Assembly (NCBI RefSeq): GCF_901000735.1
Contig: NC_081541.1
Span: forward strand, 24,863,743-24,927,742
From: Corylus avellana
Lineage: Eukaryota > Streptophyta > Magnoliopsida > Fagales > Betulaceae
Length of the DNA: 64,000 nt
Direction: 5' to 3'
Of this stretch, positions 56,905 to 64,000 are shown one piece after another. The position numbers were made by a program, and so were the translations under genes. The notes under the pieces were generated by a model. It saw only the letters and a program-made list of their open reading frames with translations, was not told the origin of the DNA and did not search any database. Position 1 is the first letter of the stretch, and each line of letters opens with the position of its first letter.

Positions 56905-57344
56905 CATGTTAATACTTCCAAATCTATTCACCTGTTACCCATCCTTTTAGTTTTCATGATCCTCTCGGCCAACATGAGTAAGTAGTTATAAACATTCATA
57001 ATTATCATATATTTGTAGTACTGCAAAATCATTCAACAGGTTCTAATTAATATCAAATTCTCATCATATTCTTGTGGAGGAACATGTTTTACAGGCTTCT
57101 ATTGTATGATGATCTTACTAATTTGCTATGATTTCTTCACATGCATGATCATGCAGACATGGCAACTGCACAGTCTCCACTTTGTCAAAGTAAAAGCAAA
57201 ACATGGATGGGATTTTGTTCATTTTTTTGGTCCAACAGCTGTAATCAGCAGTGCAAGCATTGGGAGAACGCGTTTATGGGAGCATTTAATGCATCATGGG
57301 TAATTAATCGCGCATGCTTTTGCTACTACGCTCCCCCTTGCTGA
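56905..57344 (+). pseudogene. Plant defensin gene, two exons, damaged
   Basis: Plant defensins are small secreted antifungal peptides with eight Cys. Exon 1 (to 56977) gives a signal-peptide-like SKSIHLLPILLVFMILSANM ending at a GTAAGT donor, but the frame has no upstream ATG; an ATG at 56906 is one base out of frame. Exon 2 (57157-57344) encodes AQSPLCQSKSKTWMGFCSFF, SNSCNQQCKHWEN, GAFNASWVINRACFCYYAPP and a final C. The spacing matches C1-x10-C2, C3-xxx-C4 and C6-x-C7...C8, but C5 of the conserved GAC motif is Phe. The missing start and missing Cys argue for a pseudogene. The WEB/PMI fragment on the other strand begins about 10 bp downstream. Confidence 0.75.
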
Positions 57345-57354
57345 ATACAAACAA

Positions 57355-57789
57355 TTCTCAATGTCTTGCATCTGCGCCTTTGCCTTCGAGTTTGACTTCT
57401 CAATTAATAAAGATAGATCTTTCACTGTCTTCTTTGCATTAGAGAGCTCTGATTCTGCTTGAGCACTAACTGACTCCGCAGCCTTTTTGCTCTCTTTGTA
57501 TCGACCAAGGTCCCTTCGTGCTATATGCAATTCTCTTGTTCTCGAAGAGGTCTTCTTTATGAATTCAAAAGACATAGTTATAACAGAGGAACACAAATGG
57601 TTTGCAAGTGCTTAAAAACAAATGGAAAATGGTGAAATGGAATTTATACAGTTCTTTGGAATATACCTCTGAGAAATCCATCTGGGGTTTCATGAGTGGA
57701 CTACCTTCAAGAATCCTATCTCCATATGAATTAATGGCTGCTTTAACTGACCCAATTCTTCATCTGTTACCTAGCTTTGCTCTATCCAT
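57355..57789 (-). pseudogene. WEB/PMI-family (chloroplast movement) gene fragment, two exons
   Basis: WEB1/PMI2/PMI15 proteins are coiled-coil cytoplasmic proteins needed for light-driven chloroplast movement. Exon 57789..57667 starts MDRAKLGNR, then a TGA, then RIGSVKAAINSYGDRILEGS and PLMKPQMDFSE, ending at a GT donor. Exon 57554..57355 encodes TSSRTRELHIARRDLGRYKE, KKAAESVSAQAESELSNAKK and KAKAQMQDIEN, the family's N-terminal coiled coil. Similarity ends abruptly after IEN, at the defensin border. The real protein has about 570 residues; only about 105 are here and one stop is present. Confidence 0.82.
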
Positions 57790-58177
57790 TCCAGCCTGTT
57801 TGTTCTAAACACAAAAAAAGTGAAAATTATTTGCACTTGCTCAGTCTTTAGCTCAAATTTGGAAATTGAAGCCAATTTTGTGGAAACCAAAACTTTTCCA
57901 GAATATTATTATTCTTAAATGCTGTTGATTAAGTATATGTAATCTCACCTCAAAAAGTTTTTCACATAGAGCTCATAAAAGTGGTCTGTGAGTCCTTATA
58001 CATTTGTTAGCTTCTAAGAAATAAGTTATATATAATATTATTCTTAAGTAACTTTTCCAGAATATCATTCTTAAGCACTGACAATTTGATTAGTTAAAAA
58101 AGGAAGATAAGTTAATAGTCAATCTGATTTTTTTAGAGGAGAAAAAGGACAGATAGTTCATTGTAAAATTAGCATAC

Positions 58178-58257
58178 CTATAATCCCCAGGTAATATAGG
58201 CAAAATTTTCCGAACTGGCCATGTTATAGAATCTTCAATAGCATCCCGTATGGTTTC
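58178..58257 (-). pseudogene. Synaptotagmin (SYT4/5-type, SMP-C2 protein) single exon
   Basis: An 80-nt exon between an AG acceptor (tttgttcag) and a GT donor (ttatag|GTATGC) encodes ETIRDAIEDSITWPVRKILP and ILPGDY. This is the end of the SMP domain before the first C2 domain of plant synaptotagmins 4/5, which tether ER to plasma membrane. The frame is intact. No neighbouring synaptotagmin exon is seen within 1 kb either side. Confidence 0.78.
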
Positions 58258-58719
58258 CTGAACAAAATAAATTTCATTAGATTCCTAATGCTTGTTCATG
58301 ATTTAAGCATTATGGGCTTAAGATATAATGACAGAATGCAGTGCAGGCAAAGTGATTCACATCTGTAGTAATATCACATGTGATGTTCTATTCCATCCCA
58401 TCTGAAGTTCCTGCCTGCAAATGTGAGTTAACATAGCCTGGACTACTCCACCTGATATTGTTGATTCCTTCCAGAAAGTATTGGGCTAGTTATAAGACCA
58501 AAACATAACTTCTCTTCCAAGATTAGTCCAATAACACACGGATAGCCTTAAATGCCATCTGGCACCTGGTTGTGTGGAATTTGAAGCTAGTGAAAATCTT
58601 GCTAGATCTGAACATGCTGGTTTATGAGGCCAACCAACAGGATCAACAAAGAATTATAAGAACAAAAGGAAAAAAGAAAGAAAGAAAACAAGACAAACCC
58701 CATATCTGTGGAATATACC

Positions 58720-58885
58720 TTTTGAATTATACATTAGGTAAGTGGAAAAGTTTGAATTATACCTTTTGAATTATACCTTTTGAATTTATATTCTAGTTTG
58801 TCTTTATAGTTCACACTGCTTTTTATAGTTCACACTGCTTATACAATAATATTTTGAATTATACATTAGGTAAGTGGAAAAGTTA
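58720..58885. repeat. Short local duplication
   Basis: A 29-bp segment beginning 'gaattatacattaggtaagt' occurs at about 58724 and 58855; between them 'tttatagttcacactgct' and 'aattataccttttg' are also repeated. It looks like replication slippage or filler DNA. Confidence 0.7.
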
Positions 58886-58903
58886 CTCATTATAGCTGCC
58901 TAA

Positions 58904-59182
58904 ATGGACAAGGATGGTGAAGTTGAATCTTTGTATACACGTATTCCAAATGATGAAGATTTTTTGGAGCAAGATTGCCCTCAAATAGGTTTGACTTTTC
59001 ATCTTTTGTTTGTGTTATAATTTTGCTTTGACACACCAAGATGGCTTTTAACTTTGTATCCCATTTTGATAGATGTGGATGAAGAAGTTGAAGAACCAAA
59101 TGTCTTAAGGATCACTTGTTCGGATGAAGAGTTGGATGGGGATGAAAGTTCGAATGAAGAGTTTGATCTTTTGATCCATTGA
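58904..59182 (+). pseudogene. Unknown acidic two-exon ORF
   Basis: Exon 58904-58988 encodes MDKDGEVESLYTRIPNDEDF and LEQDCPQI. After an intron with GT-AG ends, exon 59073-59182 encodes DVDEEVEEPNVLRITCSDEE, LDGDESSNEEFDLLIH and a stop. The joined frame gives a 64-residue, strongly acidic peptide. I do not recognise it. It could be the C-terminal tail of a larger protein carried here, like its neighbours. Confidence 0.4.
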
Positions 59183-59359
59183 ACATCATGGGGAAAATAA
59201 ATGGAAAGGGAGGGAAGTGGGGCCAAGGTTTGAGCAAACTAGATATTTTCAGTTGTGGAGTTGAACCTTTTTCTTCTTTTTTCCCTTCCCAACAAACATT
59301 TTCCCTAGTGTCATATCTTAACTCTTTGATGGACTAGTTACTTGGTTATATTGGTGTAG

Positions 59360-59491
59360 AATGAAAACAGTACTCCTTGGCAGGCCACAACCACTCCTGT
59401 GGAGATGAGTCCTTTCATGTCAGCTAATAGAATTAAGAAGCCAATATTGCTTATCCACGGAGAAGACAATATTACAGGACATGCATTATAA
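59360..59491 (+). pseudogene. Glutamyl endopeptidase (chloroplast prolyl-oligopeptidase-like), exon fragment
   Basis: After an AG acceptor the frame reads NENSTPWQATTTPVEMSPFM, then SANRIKKPILLIHGEDNITG and a stop at 59489. The MSPFMSANxIKKPILLIHGE block is characteristic of chloroplast glutamyl endopeptidase, in the C-terminal alpha/beta-hydrolase domain just before the catalytic Asp region. The usual GEEDNN is shortened to GEDN and the frame soon ends, so only this exon survives. Confidence 0.82.
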
Positions 59492-61140
59492 AGTCCTGTA
59501 AATCATATATTTTTTTTTTAATGATATTGGCATCATAAAATTGCTTTGAACTTCAATATCTTGTTCTGCCCTGTGAAAATCCATGAAGATGTCTATAACA
59601 GTTCCATTATTTTCTGTTCGATGCTTGGTAATTTAGCTCACTTGGGTGCCATGACTTGGAAGTTTTCTGGATGATAACTTTTGTTGCAATCCAACATTGA
59701 ACTCAATAATGTAAGTATTAACTCTTTTCTTCATACTACAGATTTTCAAAATTTTGGCATTTTGCGAAGTAATTTGGTTACTCTCTGTGTTAAAATACTT
59801 ACCTAAAGAGGGAATAGATGTTTCTTCCTATGCTTCTTTGCAAATATTAGCATCCAATTTGTTGCTACCTATTTACACTTCTTGCATATTGATGGTTTTG
59901 AACCAAAAAGAAGAAAATCGCTTGTTCAAACTCTGCTGCTTTCTTGCATATACTCTGCAATTTCTAGCACAAAATGATTCACACAGCTCAAGGTGTCAGG
60001 GATCATATGACTTCCACTAACTGTCTTATCATTATTTTAAAAAAATCATAGCCATACAAACTTTCCCAATAATTAAAAATGCAGAGTATTGATTGAAACC
60101 TAAATATCTCTGGAGGTATATGCATCATGACAGAAGCTTAAACATTTGCCATTACATACACCCATATAAACAATATTAATCACTTACTATTTTTTCTTTT
60201 CCTTTTTCGTAAATGGTCAAATGTTTAAGAAATAAGGATAGTTGGGGTGAATAGATCATAATCCAATCATAATTAGATTTTTTTTTAAAAAAAAAAAAAA
60301 AAAAAAAATTAGTGTCGACAAATTAAAGTTCCAAATTATAAAAATCTGCAATGTTTATCCTGCATGCCAATAATGCAGCCAATAATGCATGCCAATTTTA
60401 TCATGCATGTCCTCTAGGAAACTGATAGATAGTTGCAGAAATATTGTGTGTCAAATACTACTGATCTAAAAGCAGATATTGACGCATCTAAACATGATGT
60501 AAGCAAAGATGCTACAGGTTCCAAAAGCAACAAACGCATCAAATTTACGCAAAAACACACATCAATTTTATTTTCTTGAACATTGCGTCCAAGTGTAATT
60601 CAAAACTGTAATTTGACATGTCATTTGATCCTCATTGAGGCATCATTACGTAAATTTGATGGTTTTCCTCGTGAGATATCAATGCGTAAATTTGATGTCC
60701 GAAGTGTAATTCAATATTATTGAGACTTGAAATGTCACTTGATCCAATACTTGCAGTACTGCGTATATTTGAAGCTTGTAATTCTCACATGAATTTTAAA
60801 AATGCATGTGAAAATTATTTTCTCTAAGAATAAATGTCACATGCTTTGTTAATCCTATTAAAAATATATACCAGAATTGCTTGTTTTAAAAAAACTGATG
60901 TCAGTTTACACATGCTACAAAGAATGCCTGCCTGCTACAACTCCTCTTCACTTGTCTCATTTACACGTATGATGTATGCATAATAACGGTGAGTAGTCTA
61001 GCATTTCCCTTGAGCAACCATAATAGAAACCACAAGCAAATACCATAAAAAATTTGATGAATTTATATCTAAAGCAAACACTGTACTCCACAAATCAGTA
61101 CAATATGTTTATTCCCTTAAATTCCAAAGTAAAGCTCATC
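59492..61140. other. Intergenic
   Basis: No gene is recognised. A T8/A-tract lies at 60281-60308. Two 'cgtaaatttgatg' phrases occur near 60650-60700. Confidence 0.5.
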
Positions 61141-61225
61141 TTAAGATTCAAGAGCCAAATATAGGGGGAACACAAAATGATCAAACTGCAGAATGTGTCC
61201 ACTCATGACAGAAACAAAGAAAGAT

Positions 61226-61420
61226 TTATTCTTCGGCAGTAACAACACTAATCTCACCCTTCTCCAACAAGTCATAAAATTGCCACACTTTCCTCTGTTC
61301 ATTCCAGTGATGCATTTTCCAGAGGCCACCAGCAGCCAAACCAAGTGCCAACCCAATGCATAACTCCTTCACAACACTTGGTCCTTTCAAGGTGGCATGA
61401 GCAACCCTAGAGCCAGCCAT
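61226..61420 (-). CDS. COX5C: Cytochrome c oxidase subunit 5C
   Basis: The 64-residue protein begins MAGSRVAHATLKGPSVVKEL and continues ALGLAAGGLWKMHHWNEQRK to end VVTAEE. This is full length for the plant COX5C family (63-64 residues). The subunit is a small, single-span inner-membrane component of mitochondrial complex IV; the hydrophobic segment CIGLALGLAAGGLW (about residues 21-34) is the membrane helix. The start codon is in the context 'gaagcacaATGG'. An AG acceptor (cttgcag|ACTTTAC) at 61451-61457 lies 30 bases upstream, so the ATG-containing exon starts near 61450 and a leader intron separates it from an upstream non-coding exon, as in other plant COX5C genes. No stop, shift or unusual residue is seen. 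This is the clearest intact host gene here. Confidence 0.93.
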   Translation of the reverse strand: MAGSRVAHATLKGPSVVKELCIGLALGLAAGGLWKMHHWNEQRKVWQFYDLLEKGEISVVTAEE

Positions 61421-61719
61421 TGTGCTTCTTTAGTAGAAAGCTTGTAAAGTCTGCAAGTAGAGACGACGGCCATTTTCATTATTTTCTTTTTAAGAGGCAC
61501 AAAAGTAAAATCAACAAGCCAATCAATTAAAATAACCAAACAATATTTCCAAAGGATAAGTAAATGCCAGATTACAACTGTTATTACAAATTAATATTGT
61601 CATATTAGTTCAAACACCCAGTAAGTGAATTTGTTACAGAGTATATTACCGATCGACACGAGTCTTACTGCAGCTAGGGGCGAAACTACATTGTGAAGCC
61701 CCCAAGCCTCAACGCGTTC

Positions 61720-61746
61720 CCCATATATATATATATATATATATAA
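61720..61746. repeat. (AT)n microsatellite
   Basis: About twelve TA/AT dinucleotides in the presumed leader intron of COX5C. Confidence 0.9.
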
Positions 61747-62528
61747 CCCTTTCAAAATCAAATTTTTACTGCCCAAAAAAGTTCTTTTTGGTTTTGTCCC
61801 CTGCACCTAAAATTCTAGTTCCACCCTTGATATGCAGCCTATGAAAGAACAAGGACAAGCTAGTTATTGCAACTTCAATATTGTGAAAATCTTGATAATC
61901 ATATGCTGCTAGAATCAAATATTAATTGCAACCTGACAGCTTCATACTCATGCAATGAGTTGCACGGTTAGACATTCAATTTGTTTATAAGAAAGCAAAG
62001 ATCAGTGGGCAAACTTCTAATAACCTTTAGGTATCATCACTGGTTCATCATACATTAATGTTCACTTTAAATTCCAAATCTGTTCTTGTCCAATTATCAG
62101 TCTCAAGAAAACATATACTTTCCTACTCCAAAACCGCACATTTGACACCTAAAAAGGCCATAAAGTACAATTAAATGTCAATGCCCAGGTTCAGTGGAAA
62201 GAGAAAACTTTCCTATAACACTAAAATTGCATCAATACAATAATACATATAATCTCCAACAAGAAGTTCCAAATTTTAAAACGATGCTTTACCTTACCGC
62301 AACACAAGCACTCCCCACCAAAAACAAATATTCACTACCCAATCAAACATAGAACTAAAAAACAATAAAACCACCAAAACTGCCAGCTTTCTCGGCATCC
62401 AACCAAACAAAAACACATCAAAGACACAGAGGCCGAGAAAACAAAACCAAAACCCTAATCAGAAGAAAAAAAATCAATAATAAAAAGATCTAACAGGGGG
62501 ATTTGAGTTTATAAGGAAGAAGACACAC
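61747..62528 (-). other. Presumed leader intron of COX5C / intergenic
   Basis: No coding exon is seen. If the COX5C leader exon lies within the CT/GC-rich block at 62690-62790, this stretch is intronic. I cannot prove which donor is used. Confidence 0.4.
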
Positions 62529-62672
62529 CAGGATGAGATCGAAGGGGGTGGCCTGGTCGACCTTGACGAACTCGGCGTCCTAGGCCTTGAGGTCGTTGTC
62601 GGAGGTGGAGCGTTCTTCGGACGCGGCGGCTGCTTTGGGAGTCTCGACGTGCTTCTTGCAGTACTCGGTGGC
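62529..62672 (-). pseudogene. SKP1-like gene fragment
   Basis: The minus strand encodes TEYCKKHVETPKAAAASEER, STSDNDLKA, a TAG where SKP1 proteins have Trp, then DAEFVKVDQATPFDLIL and a GT donor (cctg|GTGTGT). SKP1/ASK proteins are adaptors of SCF ubiquitin ligases. The fragment covers roughly the middle of the N-terminal POZ-like fold. The start region, stop-free frame and all downstream exons are missing. GC content here is far above its surroundings. Its donor could be used as part of a COX5C leader transcript, since it lies upstream of COX5C on the same strand. Confidence 0.82.
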
Positions 62673-62800
62673 CGAAGACGTCGCCGGAGTGAGAGAGACA
62701 GAGACGAAACCTTGCGCCGGAGGAGAAAGAGGATGAGCGCGGGAGGGGGAGGGGGAGCGAGAGACTGAGGAATTTTGGATCTGAAAGGGGAAAAGACAGC
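62673..62800 (-). promoter_or_regulatory. GC/CT-rich promoter-proximal leader candidate
   Basis: The minus strand reads as a pyrimidine-rich leader ('cagtctctcgctccccctcc', 'ctcatcctctttctcctccg') ending near 'ggcgcaag|GTTTCG', a possible donor. It is plausible as the first exon of COX5C or the leader of the ancestral SKP1-like gene. The evidence is composition only. Confidence 0.35.
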
Positions 62801-62820
62801 GTGAATGGTTTAAAATTCAA

Positions 62821-63468
62821 ACTTTTATTTTTTTATTATTTTTAAATGCCATGTAGGAGAGAAGTTGGTTTTAAGTTGGGTTTGTGTTGTGCCTTTAACA
62901 TTTTCCATTCTAAAAATGTATACTGTAATTGCTGATATTCTCGGCCACGTCATCATAGTTTTATGATAATTGTATGAAAGTCTACTAAATATCAATTTTC
63001 ATTTTAGTTTGTTATACAGTGTATTTTACATTGTCTAATTTCTTTCTAAGTTTCTAGAGTTACTTCCAGGTGTACTTTGATTAAAGTGTACATTACTTTC
63101 TCCTCACTACATGGTAATTAATCATAGACCATCGATAAGTCAATTTATAAATTAGTTTAGAGTAAAAGTTGGAATAATCCAAACATTTTCCTTTAATTTA
63201 AAAATAAAGGGTAAGATTTTACAAACTCCACAGTAAAGTAGAAACTAATTAAACTATATTTTTTTGATATTTTTTGAAAAAAATAAAAAGACAGGTGGAG
63301 AAACTGGTTGGGAGTCGAATAGGAGGGGCCTAAACGGTATGGAATTGGAATTCCAAGGGATCCAGGTCTGTGATAAGCCACTAACATCACCTTATTCTAG
63401 GCCTCCGTCTTCTAAAATTCAAAATATTATCCAACCCCATAGATCCAACTAGTTAGATCATCAATCCT
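62821..63468. other. Intergenic
   Basis: AT-rich with no gene recognised. Confidence 0.5.
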
Positions 63469-64000
63469 CACTACAAAAAAAGGGGGTTTAGTGATCTAGC
63501 AACTGTTCACTAATTATTGCCACGTCACCATATTGTGACGTGCCAATTTCCAACACGTTACGAGAGTTTTTGGTAACATGTCAGTTTCAACACGTCACCA
63601 TTTGGTGACGTGTTAAACCTACCACATTACCTTGTCAGTTGGACACGTTACCAAATTGTAACGTGTCATCTTCACACGTTACCGTTTGGTAACGTGTCAT
63701 CTTGACACGTTATAAATTGGCAACGTGTCAAATTGACACATTACCATTTGGTAATGTCTGTAGATGACACGTTACCATTTGGTAACGTGTGAATATGGCA
63801 CATTACCAAAAGTTTTATCCGCAACACTTGCACTCAATCGCAATAACAGAGACTCGGTTGTGCTCGATCGCAATAACGGGGACTTGGCTTACTATTTACA
63901 AATATAGTAACATGCCACAGTGGCACGTTACCAATTAGTAACATGCTACAATGGCACGTTACCAATTAGTAATGTGCCACATATGGCACATCACTACAAA
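63469..64000 (+). mobile_element. CACTA element 5' end (ACGTTAC family), runs off window
   Basis: It begins CACTACAAAAAAAGGGGG, followed by more than fifteen direct and inverted copies of 'cacgttaccatttggtaacg' and 'ggcacgttaccaattagtaa'. Two 'caatcgcaataac' units occur at 63836-63880. The window ends 'catcactacaaa'. No transposase lies within the visible part. Confidence 0.8.

Noticed and set aside
57940..58010. A further exon upstream of or downstream from the synaptotagmin exon
   Set aside because: There is a possible donor (ttttgag|GTGAGA on the minus strand), but the translation shows no synaptotagmin or WEB/PMI similarity.

Overview
The window is plant nuclear DNA, most likely from a woody core eudicot. 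The evidence is spliced genes with GT-AG introns, several CACTA (En/Spm), hAT and Tourist-type DNA transposons, an L1-type LINE, gypsy and copia solo LTRs, and remnants of plant-specific gene families. Five runs of exactly 100 N (678-777, 4837-4936, 11593-11692, 29395-29494, 33357-33456) mark scaffold joins, so some neighbour relationships are assembly choices. I see one apparently intact host gene, cytochrome c oxidase subunit 5C (61226-61420, minus). Almost everything else is mobile DNA, gene fragments or degenerate sequence.

Layout. 1-11592: CACTA ends, a Tourist MITE, two exons of a Pumilio gene, a foldback element and an internally deleted CACTA transposase gene. 11693-21233: a minus-strand L1-type LINE carrying two hAT elements with target-site duplications, inserted in the last intron of a PLAC8/plant cadmium resistance (PCR) gene copy; then a DUF4283 pseudogene and a second PCR copy. 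Two further PCR last-exon remnants lie at 1145-1187 (plus) and 32734-32810 (minus).

21234-29394 and 42648-50811 are two nearly identical 8.2-kb segments. Each holds a tandem array of about 1.55-kb monomers. Each complete monomer has, on the minus strand, a tRNA-iMet-type primer-binding site, a leader, one unrecognised ORF of up to about 270 codons and a TATA-containing promoter-like region. There is no reverse transcriptase and no TG...CA ends at the primer-binding-site junction, so the array resembles concatemers of a small pararetrovirus-like replicon more than an LTR element. One monomer is split by a solo gypsy LTR that itself contains a second, inverted solo LTR.

33457-42647 is a large CACTA element with tnpD-like and tnpA-like genes, both damaged. 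Between tnpA and the 3' subterminal repeats it carries exons of ATP-dependent phosphofructokinase and probably of an ATAD3-type ATPase. Its 3' end abuts the second 8.2-kb copy exactly at an ATC triplet that also begins the first copy. This suggests the two segments are alleles of one locus, with and without the CACTA insertion.

50614-64000: another CACTA end, an unknown two-frame ORF, a solo copia LTR, a longer relative of the array ORF, a decayed minus-strand CACTA transposase, and a cluster of unrelated host gene fragments (defensin, WEB/PMI, synaptotagmin, glutamyl endopeptidase, SKP1) near COX5C. The window ends inside another CACTA end.
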